A DNA stretch of 64,000 nt. Source: Tabrizicola sp. TH137. Its GTDB lineage: Bacteria; Pseudomonadota; Alphaproteobacteria; Rhodobacterales; Rhodobacteraceae. How positions within the stretch are numbered: position 1 is the stretch's first letter; each line of letters begins with the position of its first letter. Below, piece after piece: positions 22,782 to 32,084 of this stretch. Under the pieces are notes generated by a model that did no database searches, was not told where the DNA came from, and was given only the letters and a program-made list of their open reading frames with translations. The stretch spans positions 1 through 64,000 of the forward strand of contig NZ_PKRQ01000001.1 in assembly GCF_002855575.1 (NCBI RefSeq), read 5' to 3'. The position numbers and the translations under genes were made by a program.

Positions 22782-25334
22782 TCATTCGGTCGACGGTTTT
22801 CTATAGCGCCATTCACGCGCGCTGTCTGACCGACGCCGGTATTTCTCCCAGTCCCGCGACTTCAGCCAGGCCCCCACGCGCATCTGATCGCCCTTCGTCC
22901 ATTTCGCGGGCTCGATGCCGAGCGCGCCTTCGAGGATTTCACCCACCGACACATCGCGGATCGGCTCAGGGCGCTCGAACTCTTCATCCTGCCAATCCTC
23001 ATAGCCCGCGTGGCCGCGATTGACGCTGCGGGTGTCGTGGGTAAGCCACCGGTCGATGCGGGCATCCCAAGCATCCGCCTGGTAGCGACGGTCCTGTTCC
23101 TCGCGGGCTTCGGCCAGCAGCGCCGGATCGTCGATCCACCAGATTGCGCCGGCGCGGAAGCGATGGACGGCTTCGGCCCAGAGCTGGTCCCGGTCGCGAG
23201 CCAGCGCCGGGATGTCGATGGTCCCGCAGTGCAGCGGCCAGAAGCGGCGGTTGCCGGTCTCGTCGCGCAGATAGGTGTCGGGGTTCACGGTGCCCGCGAA
23301 GACGCATTGGCGCGGCACCTCGACGGTGTACCGGCCGTAGGGAGGACGGAAGCGGTCTGTGGTGCGGGTGAGGAATGCCTTGATGCGCGAGACCTCGGCC
23401 CGGCCGATGGCGTCGAGTTCGGCGATCTCCACGATCCAGACGCCCTGCATGTGGATGGCGGCATCCTTGGACCCAAGCTCGGGCAGTTCGTCGGTGAACC
23501 ATGCTTCGCCCGCCAGCACCTTGATGGCTGTCGATTTGCGCGCGCCTTGCGGGCCTTCGAGGATCAGCATGTGATCGGCCTTCACACCGGGGCGGAAGAT
23601 GCGTGCCACGGCCGAGATGAGCCAGAGCGCGCCGACGGTATGGTGGAACGCGGTCGGGGCAGCGCCGAGATAGGTGCTGGTCCAAGTCTCGATCCGGGGC
23701 GTGCCGTCCCAGCGGAGGTGTTCCAGCCAGTCGCGGACGGGATGGATGCGGTGTTCGCGGGCGACTGCGCCGACGGCACGACCGACCACAAGCGGCGCGA
23801 CATTGACCCCGCGCAGCTGCAGCCATTCCGCGGTCCGGACATCGTCGGCATCCTCCCAGGGGCGGGGAAACGGGCAGGTCGCGGCATCCCACGGCAGCGG
23901 TTGGCACACTACGATCTCCCGGGAGAAGTCATCGAAGGCCAGCACGCCCGCGAAAGCGATATCGGACGTCAGTGCGATGATGACATTGGCCTCGTTGCGC
24001 TCGGGCGTCCCGACCAGATCCTGTCGCAGGCGGTTGAACCAGGCCGGTTTGGCGATCCGCGCATGCGGATCGCCGGAGACGTTCACACGCTTCACCAGTT
24101 CGATCAGCTGCTTGTCGAGGATCGACATGGCGATGCCGGTCGTGGTCTTGATGCGGGCAAGGATCTGGCGCGCGGGCAGCGGGTCAAGCTGCGCGAGGGC
24201 AATGCGTCCTAGAAGCTCTCCGAGGGCGGAGATATCGGGCGGGTTGGTGAGTGCATCTGCTGCGGCCACCAGGTCAGCGATGGTGTCGCCAGCAGATGGC
24301 AAGCGATCCATCGCGGCGGGCAGGTCTTCGGCCGGAAGCTCCTGACGCGGGCCATAGTCCTCGGCGCGCGCGCCACGCAGGAGGTCATCGTTGAAATCGT
24401 CGCCATGCAGCGGGACCACGATCTCGTTCGGAAGATCGGCCCGGTTCAGCCTGTCCGAGAGCGAGGCGGCCGCCTGACGACCGGCATCGCCAGCATCAGC
24501 ATAGATCGTGACACGTGTCGTGCCCTCGGGCCAGCGAAAGCGCGCGAGGCCATCCGCGGACAGCGCCGCCCAGACGGCGGTGCCGAACAGGGCATGCGCT
24601 GCGAGGGCGGTCTCGATACCCTCGGCAATACCAAGGTGCCCGTCCGCAGGCATGGCGAACAGGCGCACGGCCGCATCGGCCACCGAACCCAACATCTTCT
24701 TGCCGCTGGGGCCTTTGGCGCTGCCATCATCGAGCAGGAAAGTCCGGTGGATGCCAGGGGCGCGTTCACCGGTCACGACGCGCGGCAGCGCGATCAGCCC
24801 CGGCCACCCGCGCCGCGTGTCGAAATCTGGCAGGTCGGGATGGAACAGCAGATCCGGGCATCCTGGATCGCCAAGGCCCCGCGCGCGAAGGTAGGCTTCA
24901 CCCACGGTTCCGGCGAGCGGCTGGGCGCCATCGACCAGACGCGCAACCTCGGTTGAATGGTCGGGCTTCGGGCGCGGTGCGGATCGGGGCATGGGGCGAT
25001 CCATGCCTGCAATCCGCGCCGCTTCGTCGAAGAGCGCGCTGTCGCTCAGCCCCGTCGCCTGTGCGATCAGATCGATGGGCCCGGCGCTTTCGCCGGTCGC
25101 ATAGTCGAAGCCCCAGCCGGCATACGGCCCGTCGAGGTGGATGGTGCACGACCCTTCCTTGCGCGGCGGGCGGCCGGACAGGTCGGCACAGCGCAAGGAG
25201 CGACAGTCGCGCGCCAGCCGCGCCTCCGGAAATATGCCGGGGAGCCAGTCGCCTGCGGTGGCGGCAAGCCGATCCTTCACGGCGGCCAGATCGTGGCGTG
25301 CCTTCGGCGTGGCGACTTCGTTTAGATCGATCAT
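22782..25334 (-). CDS. Toprim-VapE phage primase/helicase
   Basis: An 850-residue fusion. Residues 1-110 include a zinc-finger/DUF7146-like primase N-terminus (CRSLRCADLSGRPPRKEGSC). A Toprim domain lies at about 233-300 (GIAEGIETALAAHALFG and YADAGDAGRQ). The C-terminal half is a VapE-type superfamily 3 helicase with Walker A GPQGARKST at 593-601, followed by IVEIAELDAIGRAEVSRIKAFLTRTTDRFRPPYGR, the family hallmark. It should unwind and prime the phage origin, probably acting at the repeat region at 21.3-21.6 kb. Confidence 0.92.
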   Translation of the reverse strand: MIDLNEVATPKARHDLAAVKDRLAATAGDWLPGIFPEARLARDCRSLRCADLSGRPPRKEGSCTIHLDGPYAGWGFDYATGESAGPIDLIAQATGLSDSALFDEAARIAGMDRPMPRSAPRPKPDHSTEVARLVDGAQPLAGTVGEAYLRARGLGDPGCPDLLFHPDLPDFDTRRGWPGLIALPRVVTGERAPGIHRTFLLDDGSAKGPSGKKMLGSVADAAVRLFAMPADGHLGIAEGIETALAAHALFGTAVWAALSADGLARFRWPEGTTRVTIYADAGDAGRQAAASLSDRLNRADLPNEIVVPLHGDDFNDDLLRGARAEDYGPRQELPAEDLPAAMDRLPSAGDTIADLVAAADALTNPPDISALGELLGRIALAQLDPLPARQILARIKTTTGIAMSILDKQLIELVKRVNVSGDPHARIAKPAWFNRLRQDLVGTPERNEANVIIALTSDIAFAGVLAFDDFSREIVVCQPLPWDAATCPFPRPWEDADDVRTAEWLQLRGVNVAPLVVGRAVGAVAREHRIHPVRDWLEHLRWDGTPRIETWTSTYLGAAPTAFHHTVGALWLISAVARIFRPGVKADHMLILEGPQGARKSTAIKVLAGEAWFTDELPELGSKDAAIHMQGVWIVEIAELDAIGRAEVSRIKAFLTRTTDRFRPPYGRYTVEVPRQCVFAGTVNPDTYLRDETGNRRFWPLHCGTIDIPALARDRDQLWAEAVHRFRAGAIWWIDDPALLAEAREEQDRRYQADAWDARIDRWLTHDTRSVNRGHAGYEDWQDEEFERPEPIRDVSVGEILEGALGIEPAKWTKGDQMRVGAWLKSRDWEKYRRRSDSAREWRYRKPSTE

Positions 25335-25343
25335 CCCGTCCCC

Positions 25344-26663
25344 TCACGCCAGCAGAACGAGACCGCGCTCGGCGCGGGTGATGGCGGTATAGAGCCAGCG
25401 ACGGCGGTCGATCTCGCTGCGGCCCAGCCCATCGTCCCAGACGATCACGTTCTCCCACTGCGACCCTTGCGCCTTGTGTGCGGTAATCGCCCAGCCGAAG
25501 GTCGCCTCGGTCAGCTTGCGCTTTTCTCGCCAGTCACGGTCATGGCGCTTGGCATCGTAGGCGACGTGATCCTCGAAATGCCCCTTGTAGATGCGCAACC
25601 GGCCCGGGCGGCCGTCGCTGTTGAATGGCGTCACGCGTCGCCCGTCCTCGTCATGCACCACGGCTGAGAAGTAGAGGCTTCCCTCGTCGACGATATCCTC
25701 GAGGGTCAGGAACATGCCGTTGATCAAGCCAAGCGAGTTGTCGTTCTTCAAACAGATGATCTTTTCCGCCCCGCCGGTGGGAAGATATGTCCCGCCCAGC
25801 CCGGCCGCCGCCCGCATCGCATTGTTCAGCTGGAAGCGCGTCGCGTTCAGGCCGCAGATCAACTGCCCGCCGCGCAGCGCCTGATCCGGCGTGACGTCGC
25901 CCTTGCGCAGTTTGGCGACATGGGCGTCGTAAACCCCGAAGCCGATGGGTTCGCCCATCCGCGCCATGGTGGCGAGGCGGATGATCGCGCTCTCGGCCGC
26001 CTGGCGGTGAATCTCGGTCAGCATTACGTCGGGCGCATCACGGGTGAAGGCCCCTTCGCCCTTGATCGGCGGCAACTGACCGGGATCGCCCAGCACGAGG
26101 ATCGGCTTGCCGAAACTCATCAGGTCGCGGGCCATCTCCTCGCCCACCATCGACACCTCGTCCAGCACGATCAGCTGCGCATCCGCGGCATCGCTTTGCG
26201 GGTTCAGGGCGAAGCGGGGATGCTTCATCGCGGACAGCACCTGGCGCATCGCCTCGATCCCGGCTTCGGCGGCGGTCCTGTCGAAACCGGTCAGCTTGCG
26301 CGCGGCGGTCTCGGCGTCCTGAACCTTGGCGGCAGCGGCGGCGATTTCCTCCTCGGTAGACTCGATCACCGAATAGATCAGGCTGTGGATGGTGCGGGCG
26401 GGCGTGCCCTTGCGGCTCAGGACCAGCGCTGCCTTGCCGGTGAAGGTTGCGGTGACGACGCCCGGCACGCAATGGCCGTCCTTCGCGCTACGGTGGGGTG
26501 ACAGTGCAAGGTCGTCGAGGGCAAATTTCAGGACCGTGCTCTTGCCCGACCCGGCATAGCCGAAGAGCCGGAACACCTGGCTCGATCCGGTGCGGTTCTC
26601 GAACCAGTCGCGGACTTCGGCGATGGCGGCGGCCTGCGCGGCCGAGGGGACGAAGTCAGACAC
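25344..26663 (-). CDS. RecD/Dda-like superfamily 1 DNA helicase
   Basis: A 439-residue protein from a GTG at 26663 (VSDFVPSAAQ), preceded by GGAGGGG; a longer frame to 26864 only overlaps the nuclease gene. Walker A GYAGSGKST is at 35-43; Walker B LDEVSMV and GDPGQLPPIKGEGAF (motif III) follow; motif V/VI appear as WAITAHKAQGSQWENV and LYTAITRAERGLVLL at the C-terminus. It is a 5'-3' helicase of the RecD2/Dda class for phage replication or recombination. It overlaps its upstream neighbour by 8 nt. Confidence 0.9.
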   Translation of the reverse strand: MSDFVPSAAQAAAIAEVRDWFENRTGSSQVFRLFGYAGSGKSTVLKFALDDLALSPHRSAKDGHCVPGVVTATFTGKAALVLSRKGTPARTIHSLIYSVIESTEEEIAAAAAKVQDAETAARKLTGFDRTAAEAGIEAMRQVLSAMKHPRFALNPQSDAADAQLIVLDEVSMVGEEMARDLMSFGKPILVLGDPGQLPPIKGEGAFTRDAPDVMLTEIHRQAAESAIIRLATMARMGEPIGFGVYDAHVAKLRKGDVTPDQALRGGQLICGLNATRFQLNNAMRAAAGLGGTYLPTGGAEKIICLKNDNSLGLINGMFLTLEDIVDEGSLYFSAVVHDEDGRRVTPFNSDGRPGRLRIYKGHFEDHVAYDAKRHDRDWREKRKLTEATFGWAITAHKAQGSQWENVIVWDDGLGRSEIDRRRWLYTAITRAERGLVLLA

Positions 26664-27456
26664 CGACGCCCCTCCAGCACCGCTCTGCCCATGCGCAGGG
26701 CGCGTGCCACTTGCCGCCAGCCATGCCACCCCGACAGACGACCGCCGACGGCTCGTTGACCATCCGGGGCAGCCATTCGCCTGCCGCCGAGGCCTGCACA
26801 ACCGTGACGGCCCGATCCGACATCTCCTGTCCAAGGCGAGCATCGAACGGGACGAGTTCCGCATGCAACTCCATTGTGTCGCGATTCAGCGCGGTGAAGA
26901 GTGCCGGGTTGGGCAGGTCCATGTAGGCCTGATAGAGCGCGATCTGGGCGGCGTAGACGGGGCGCGCGATGCTGACGCCTCGCTTGACCACATCCTTCCA
27001 GCTGGAGGCCCCGAGCGCCTTGTTCTCCCAGAGGGCGGGGTAATCCATCGCGATGGGGCCCGAGACGAAGCAGCCGTCGATATGGCCTTTGAACCGGCCC
27101 GCCATGGCCTCGAAGCCGAACTGGCGACCATCGGGGCGTTCGGTGCGCAGGTCGAACCCGGCGATCCTGAACCAGCCCGCGACGATGTCCTCGGCCCGGT
27201 GGCCAGCCTCGAAGATCCGCAGGATGCGCGGTTCAAACTCCTGGCCCTCGTCCTTGGGCACCGCGAGAAAGTCGTACTGGATCTGGCGCAGGCAGTCGCG
27301 CCCCAGCCCCGAGGAGCTGACATAGGTGCGGGGGCGTTCCGCGCGATTGCGCGCTGAGAGGGCGGTGTCGATGGCGGCGGAGACGGCGGTGGCGATCGGC
27401 GGACGCGGCGTAGCCTGGCCATAGTTGCAGCCGGAGCCGTGGTTCAGGTCGATCAT
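26656..27456 (-). CDS. PD-(D/E)XK exonuclease (Cas4/RecB-like)
   Basis: A 266-residue protein, MIDLNHGSGCNYGQATPRPP. The nuclease core shows GHIDGCF (catalytic Asp) followed by LWENKALGASSW, the D-xn-ExK motif, and QIALYQAYM as the QxxxY motif. A cysteine near residue 55 (GRDCLRQIQYDF) and the C-terminal cluster VCRGG...CAWAERC suggest a Cas4/AddB-like iron-sulphur cluster. Such enzymes resect ends for phage recombination alongside an annealase or RecA-like ATPase. Its ATG overlaps the stop of the preceding small gene. Confidence 0.85.
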   Translation of the reverse strand: MIDLNHGSGCNYGQATPRPPIATAVSAAIDTALSARNRAERPRTYVSSSGLGRDCLRQIQYDFLAVPKDEGQEFEPRILRIFEAGHRAEDIVAGWFRIAGFDLRTERPDGRQFGFEAMAGRFKGHIDGCFVSGPIAMDYPALWENKALGASSWKDVVKRGVSIARPVYAAQIALYQAYMDLPNPALFTALNRDTMELHAELVPFDARLGQEMSDRAVTVVQASAAGEWLPRMVNEPSAVVCRGGMAGGKWHAPCAWAERCWRGVGV

Positions 27457-27662
27457 TGGTCGCGCTCCCAGAAGCCGCCTGCCTGCGCGATGCAGGTCAG
27501 CTTGTGGTGCTGGGCTTCGGTCAGCCGGGCACGCGCGCCGAGTTTCTCGAGCTTCTGGCGCAGGCTCTCGCAGAACTCGACCTCGAAGTCGGTGATGGCA
27601 TTAGCTGTCGCGGCGGCAAGAAGTCCGGTCCAGGGGGCCGCCTCATTTTTCAGATCGATCAT
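27453..27662 (-). CDS. Small hypothetical phage protein
   Basis: A 69-residue protein starting MIDLKNEAAPWTGLLAAATAN; it overlaps the exonuclease start by 4 nt (ATGA). It is helical and acidic at first and ends GGFWERDQ. The shared MIDL(N/K) start with neighbours is only a translation-start similarity. Function unknown. Confidence 0.65.
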   Translation of the reverse strand: MIDLKNEAAPWTGLLAAATANAITDFEVEFCESLRQKLEKLGARARLTEAQHHKLTCIAQAGGFWERDQ

Positions 27663-27672
27663 GACGGCCCAC

Positions 27673-28044
27673 TCAGAACGGAATCGGATCGTCATGGGCC
27701 GTGCCGGTCCGTTCCTTGCGAGCGCCTTGCGCCAGCATGCTGTCCACGTAGCCGGTGACGGCCGCCTCGATCAGCCGGTCGATGTCGGCGGCGGTGCGGT
27801 TAAAGAAGGGCGCCATCAGGCCGAGGTCGGTCAGCGCTTCGGCGAACAGCACCCGGGCGTCGCGGATGGCCTGTGCCTCGCGGGCGGTCTTGTCGATCAT
27901 GCCATTGTTCCTTTGGGCGATTGCGCTGCCCACGTCCTGACAGCGGAGCGAGCAGAAGAGATGATAGGGATAGCGGTCGTGCTGGAGCCGGTGGACGTAG
28001 CCGAAGCCGCGGGCCTCCCGGGCGCAGACGGCGCAGATCGTCAC
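27673..28044 (-). CDS. Zinc-finger-like hypothetical protein (DUF6511-like)
   Basis: A 123-residue protein from a GTG at 28044 that overlaps the upstream stop (GTGA). It begins with a four-cysteine metal-binding segment, CAVCAREARGFGY...HLFCSLRCQDVG (two CxxC pairs about 25 residues apart), then a helical body. It may bind nucleic acid. It ends HDDPIPF. Part of the coupled run of small early genes. Confidence 0.65.
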   Translation of the reverse strand: MTICAVCAREARGFGYVHRLQHDRYPYHLFCSLRCQDVGSAIAQRNNGMIDKTAREAQAIRDARVLFAEALTDLGLMAPFFNRTAADIDRLIEAAVTGYVDSMLAQGARKERTGTAHDDPIPF

Positions 28045-28361
28045 CCGAGCAAGAGCGTCGCGATCGGGTCGTCCCGTGGCCAGTCCTGCCGGTGAAGACG
28101 TTCCGACTGCATCACGATCCAGCGCGAGATGGCGTTCACCGCCATGGCGTCGAGGTCGCCGAGGGTAAGGCTTGCGATGGGTTGGTGCAGTCTTCCTCGG
28201 GCCTCGAGCCATCTTCCGATCTCCAGCGCGGCGGCGCGCGTCACTTGCGCCTGCCATTCGTCGGGGGTCATGGGCCGGTCGCCCGGCCCAGCCCCATCGG
28301 GCTCGGCGGTGGTGGATCGCACCGACCCACCCGACCGCCGCTTCCGCCGCGCTTCAGCCAT
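28041..28361 (-). CDS. Small hypothetical phage protein
   Basis: A 106-residue protein if read from the ATG at 28361, which overlaps the end of the preceding gene by 8 nt; an internal ATG at 28271 (MTPDEWQAQVTRAA) would give the 76-residue conserved-looking core. The N-terminal 30 residues are basic and low-complexity. The helical C-terminal half contains AISRWIVMQSERLHRQDWP. Function unknown. Confidence 0.6.
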   Translation of the reverse strand: MAEARRKRRSGGSVRSTTAEPDGAGPGDRPMTPDEWQAQVTRAAALEIGRWLEARGRLHQPIASLTLGDLDAMAVNAISRWIVMQSERLHRQDWPRDDPIATLLLG

Positions 28362-29139
28362 TGAGCCACGCGGGCATGGCGGGGGTGCCCGGCGCGGCGG
28401 GTGCGGGGGCCTGCGGTGTGGGCGGAGCGGCCGGGGCGTTCTGCGACCCCCACGCGGGCGCCGGTGCCGACGCGGGCTGCGGTGTCGCGCCCCAGTTCGG
28501 CGCTGCGGGCGACGGTTGCGCCGCGCCCCAGGCCGGTGCCGGGGCCTGCCAGCCCGGCGCCGCGACGCTCGCGGCCTTGCGCGGCGGGGCGTTGACCGGA
28601 TCGGGCGGGACGGTTTCGCCACGCATGATGGCAGCATGCTGCGGCTCGTCGGGCAGAACGACGTTGGCGATGCGGTTCTGGTCGCGGTACTGCGGGTTGG
28701 ACGCGGGCTCCACCATGATGCGCGCGGCAAAGACAATGCCCTCCAGATGCCGCAGGCCGGGCAGAACCCGCTTGGCCTTGGCGGCGGGGCTTTCGTCCCT
28801 GGGATCAAGGCCAAGGGCGCTGTCCACGATGGCGCGAAAGGTGGACTTCGAGATCTTCCAGCCGATGGACTGGCCCTTCTCGTCCAGCTTGCCGCCCGCC
28901 ACGGTGAAGCTCTGCCAGAACTTGCGGCGGGCGTGGGGGCCGTCGACCACGGTGAATTCGCAGTCGAGCATGCGGGCATCGCTGGACTGCGACGCCTTCA
29001 GAAGCCCCGCATCCGCCGGGGTCGCGCCGTTCACGCCACCGGGGCGAATGGTCAGCCGCACCTTGGCGAAGGTGCCATCCGGGATCAGTTCGCCAATGGG
29101 GGCCATCTGCGGCTGGGCATCGTTCAGATCGTAGCTCAT
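28354..29139 (-). CDS. Candidate phage single-stranded DNA-binding protein
   Basis: A 261-residue protein starting MSYDLNDAQPQMAPIGELIP. Residues about 15-150 are beta-rich with an OB-fold look (GTFAKVRLTIRPGG, LDCEFTVVDGPHARRKFWQSF) and the last 80 residues are an alanine/proline/tryptophan-rich disordered tail, as in phage SSBs. It is next to the RecA-fold ATPase gene, the common SSB-recombinase pairing in phages. I infer ssDNA binding from this arrangement. Confidence 0.6.
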   Translation of the reverse strand: MSYDLNDAQPQMAPIGELIPDGTFAKVRLTIRPGGVNGATPADAGLLKASQSSDARMLDCEFTVVDGPHARRKFWQSFTVAGGKLDEKGQSIGWKISKSTFRAIVDSALGLDPRDESPAAKAKRVLPGLRHLEGIVFAARIMVEPASNPQYRDQNRIANVVLPDEPQHAAIMRGETVPPDPVNAPPRKAASVAAPGWQAPAPAWGAAQPSPAAPNWGATPQPASAPAPAWGSQNAPAAPPTPQAPAPAAPGTPAMPAWLNG

Positions 29140-29158
29140 GGTCATGTCCTTTCAGGGA

Positions 29159-30016
29159 TCAGGAGGCGAAAGCGGATTGATGGGGGGCGCGGCCGTCGAT
29201 CCGCGCGAGCAGTGCGCCGAGGTCGGGCGGTTCGGTCAGGTCGAGGCGGCCGGACCGGTCCTTGGCGGGAAGGCCCCAGGGGTTGCCCGACTTGCAGACA
29301 AGGCGGCGGTCAGTGGCGGTCTCGTCCAGCACCCAGCCACCCTCGGCATCGCGGGCGAAGAGGTGCATCGAGACGACCTGGTCCACGATGCCCGGCAACT
29401 CCCGCCCGGCCTTGCTGCCTTCCATCTGCGGTTGCCAGGTGACGGTGCCGAAGTCGTCGGTCACCTTTTCCAGAACGCCGACGAAGATCACGGTCTTGCC
29501 GCGCGCATGCTGGAGGTGCTTCAGCGCCTGAATCACCTCGCGCCCCAGAAGACCGTAAGCACCTCGGACATCAGGCTTGCCGGTCCGATCCGAGAAGGCT
29601 TCGGGCTGCTGTCGGGCATAGGCCATCGCCTGTCGGGTCAGATCGGTGATCGAGTCGACGAAGACGATGCGGCGCGCGGCGAGGAAGGCTTCGATGCCGC
29701 TGTCGCGGAGCTGGGCCTGCAGCCACGCGTGCCGTTCGGTCCCGTACCAGGACTGCGGATGCTGCGCCGGATCCGGCCCGCCGATCAGCACCGCAAGGTC
29801 GCGGAAATCGGTGAAGCTGCGCACCGGGATCGACGCGCCGCGCCAGTCTTGCACCGATTTCATCCCGGCCTCGAGGTCGAGGCAGACGGTTTCCTCGGCA
29901 GGCAGGGACTTCAGAAGCGTGGTCTTGCCCACGCCCGGCGGGCCAAAGATGGCGAGCGAGGTCTTGTTCTCGGCGGCCGAGAGGCGTTCGTCGGCGGTGA
30001 TGATACGGAAGGCCAT
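29159..30016 (-). CDS. RecA-fold ATPase (Sak4-like phage recombinase)
   Basis: A 285-residue protein starting MAFRIITADERLSAAENKTS, with GGAG 7 nt before the ATG. Walker A is FGPPGVGKTTLL (about 25-36) and Walker B RIVFVDSITDLTR (about 117-129), giving the minimal RecA core seen in Sak4-type annealases. It probably promotes strand annealing with the SSB-like protein and the exonuclease. The longer frame to 30214 is rejected as low-complexity. Confidence 0.82.
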   Translation of the reverse strand: MAFRIITADERLSAAENKTSLAIFGPPGVGKTTLLKSLPAEETVCLDLEAGMKSVQDWRGASIPVRSFTDFRDLAVLIGGPDPAQHPQSWYGTERHAWLQAQLRDSGIEAFLAARRIVFVDSITDLTRQAMAYARQQPEAFSDRTGKPDVRGAYGLLGREVIQALKHLQHARGKTVIFVGVLEKVTDDFGTVTWQPQMEGSKAGRELPGIVDQVVSMHLFARDAEGGWVLDETATDRRLVCKSGNPWGLPAKDRSGRLDLTEPPDLGALLARIDGRAPHQSAFAS

Positions 30017-30116
30017 GGGGTTCTCCGAAGGATGGAAAGGGCGCGGCGGCGGGGGTGACCGGGTGCCGAAGGGGAACCTGCCCGGCGTTGCCGCTTGGGC
30101 GTCCCGCCGCCGCGCG

Positions 30117-30623
30117 TCACCGGTCTCGGGTCTCGAGCCGGAACACGGGTTTGCCGGTGGTCTCGGACCGGGCGGCGGCGAAGCCCTCGCGCATGGCGTC
30201 GGGCCAGGCCCCAAACCGGCGTTCCGGCACGCGATAGGCGATCTCGAGGTACTGGGTCGGGTCGTCGCCCGCCTCGCGGATCCGGGTCGTCATCGCGGCC
30301 AGCCGGTCCTGATCCCAGGTGACCTTCTTCGGCAGATCGGCGATGACCACCACGCCCGCATCCTCGATCCGGACCGTGCCCGAGGTCTTGCCTTGGGCGG
30401 AACGCGCGGCCTCGGTCGCCGCGCCATAGCGCTGCGCCAGTGCCGCCTCGAAACGGTCCCTCAGGCACTTGACCCGGGCGGTCTCGGCCACTGCTTCGTC
30501 CTGCAGCGCGAGAAGCAGCGCAGGCGGCATGTCAGCGATCTCGCCGATGGACAGCCGGTCAAGGTCGTCGAACTTCGGCACGTTGTCGAAGCGTGCCTCG
30601 GTGCTGGGGAACGGCATGGCCAT
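30117..30623 (-). CDS. Hypothetical phage early protein
   Basis: A 168-residue protein, MAMPFPSTEARFDNVPKFDD, with a helical middle (LLLALQDEAVAETARVKCLRDRFEAALAQ) and a mixed C-terminus containing KKVTWDQDRLAAM. Similar proteins accompany the RecA-like ATPase in phages of this group. Function unknown. Confidence 0.65.
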   Translation of the reverse strand: MAMPFPSTEARFDNVPKFDDLDRLSIGEIADMPPALLLALQDEAVAETARVKCLRDRFEAALAQRYGAATEAARSAQGKTSGTVRIEDAGVVVIADLPKKVTWDQDRLAAMTTRIREAGDDPTQYLEIAYRVPERRFGAWPDAMREGFAAARSETTGKPVFRLETRDR

Positions 30624-31015
30624 CAGCGCCCCTCCCGCTTCAGGGCCGCGTCAACGGCGCGGTCCGTTCCGAGTGCCCCGGCCTCGCGGGCCAGGCGGTG
30701 GAGCCGTTCGAGCGCCGAGGAGCGGCGGATTGCGGCCGACACGTCGGCATTCGCCGCCACGACGGCGAAGGCGATGTCGTCGATGGTCGCCATCTCGATC
30801 AGCAGCGGCTCGGTCTCGTTCCCCTCGCGCCAGGGCGCAGGGATCGCATCCGGCAGGTCGTCCAGGCTGTGGAAGGCACGGCGCAACCGGGTCATCAGAT
30901 TCGGCAGCCGGGCGGGCTGCGCCTCTGTTGTCGCGGTCGCGTCCGGCTTTCCGGCGATGTCGAAGTAGAGGGACGGCGGGAGCCAATCCCCAATCCAGGC
31001 AAGCACGGCGCGCAT
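30623..31015 (-). CDS. Hypothetical phage early protein
   Basis: A 130-residue protein, MRAVLAWIGDWLPPSLYFDI. The stop shares its position with the next gene's start (about 1 nt overlap), indicating coupling. It is helical and contains no motif that I recognise. Confidence 0.6.
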   Translation of the reverse strand: MRAVLAWIGDWLPPSLYFDIAGKPDATATTEAQPARLPNLMTRLRRAFHSLDDLPDAIPAPWREGNETEPLLIEMATIDDIAFAVVAANADVSAAIRRSSALERLHRLAREAGALGTDRAVDAALKREGR

Positions 31016-31371
31016 CAGGCGGCCTCCTCTGTCGCGATGAGTTGGGAAAGCGGGATTGGCGCATGGCGCGGTTTGGTGCGCGCGATGGCCAGATAGGCGA
31101 AGCGGTCGGGGCCGACCCGCACCTGCACCAGATGCACCAGCGCAGCCTCGAAGGCGCGGTGGGCGGCACTGGCCAGCGCGCCCAGCCTGCGGCGATCCGG
31201 TTCCGGAAGGGTCGAGATCACCGCCGTGGCATCAATGCCGAGGAACCCGCGATGATACTCGAGGCGGTCGCCCGGCATGGCCTGACCGATCCACGCGCAG
31301 AACTCGATGTCGGTGAGCGGCCGGGGCTTGGCCGGGATGAAGGAGGTGGGGTGCATGACGAACATCTCCAT
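31015..31371 (-). CDS. Hypothetical phage early protein
   Basis: A 118-residue protein, MEMFVMHPTSFIPAKPRPLT, abutting the preceding and following genes (shared terminal base with the 30623-31015 gene). It contains LTDIEFCAWIGQAMPGDRLEYHRGFLG near the N-terminus. Function unknown. Confidence 0.6.
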   Translation of the reverse strand: MEMFVMHPTSFIPAKPRPLTDIEFCAWIGQAMPGDRLEYHRGFLGIDATAVISTLPEPDRRRLGALASAAHRAFEAALVHLVQVRVGPDRFAYLAIARTKPRHAPIPLSQLIATEEAA

Positions 31372-31384
31372 GTCGGTCCTCTAC

Positions 31385-31978
31385 TCACGCCGCCTTGGAA
31401 CCGTCCCACTCCGCCCCGAACCCGCGCATCGCGAGGTCGAGCCGAAGGCGGGCGATGTGGCGGTAGAGGGCGGAACGGGAGATGCCGGTGCGGCTGACGA
31501 TCTCGGGAACAGCGCAGGTGCCAAGTGCCGCGCAGAGGCCACGCATGTCATCAGGCAGACCGCCCATTGCCCGTGCGAGATCGTGGTGGGTCTCGGCGTC
31601 GTCCTCGGCAGAGCGGTCCTGACCATGCCAGGCGGCCAGACCGTCTGCCTCCGCCAGCATGCAGCCCAGCGGCTCGGTGCCGTCGGCGATGGGAGCGTCC
31701 AGCGAAATCACGGTGCCACCCTGTGCTCGGCGCTGGCGGCGATGACGGATGGCGATGCGCGAGGACTGGTTGCGCAAGACGATGTTGGCGAAAGCGCCGA
31801 TGGTGCCACGCGCGGGATCATGGGCGGGCAAGCGGCGCAGGAGATCGACCAGAAGGTCCTGGCCCAGATCCTCACGGTCGCAGTGGGGCAGGTTTAGCTT
31901 GCGCCGCAACCGGCGCGCCGCAGCGTCTGCCTCGTGGATGATGGTTTCAATGTCGTCGGGGGAAAGTTCGATCCGCAT
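31385..31978 (-). CDS. Sigma-70-family (ECF-like) RNA polymerase sigma factor
   Basis: A 197-residue protein. The sigma2-like region covers about 10-80 (DREDLGQDLLVDLLRRLPAHDPARGTIGAFANIVLRNQ) and sigma4 about 130-185, with a helix-turn-helix IVSRTGISRSALYRHIARLR. It is the first gene of the leftward early block and probably directs transcription of phage genes from specific promoters. About 100 bp upstream, before the gene at 32085, hold no gene and could carry its promoter. Confidence 0.85.
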   Translation of the reverse strand: MRIELSPDDIETIIHEADAAARRLRRKLNLPHCDREDLGQDLLVDLLRRLPAHDPARGTIGAFANIVLRNQSSRIAIRHRRQRRAQGGTVISLDAPIADGTEPLGCMLAEADGLAAWHGQDRSAEDDAETHHDLARAMGGLPDDMRGLCAALGTCAVPEIVSRTGISRSALYRHIARLRLDLAMRGFGAEWDGSKAA

Positions 31979-32084
31979 CGCTGCATGCCTCGGTCATCGT
32001 TTCTGATGAGCCCAAGGTGCCGGATGCGGTCGCCGCGCAGGTGGGAACGTGGTGGGAATTTGGTGGGGGTTTGGTGGGCGGCGG

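Noticed and set aside
29960-30214. N-terminal extension of the RecA-fold ATPase to 30214
   Set aside because: The extension is proline/arginine low-complexity, and a good ribosome-binding site precedes the ATG at 30016.
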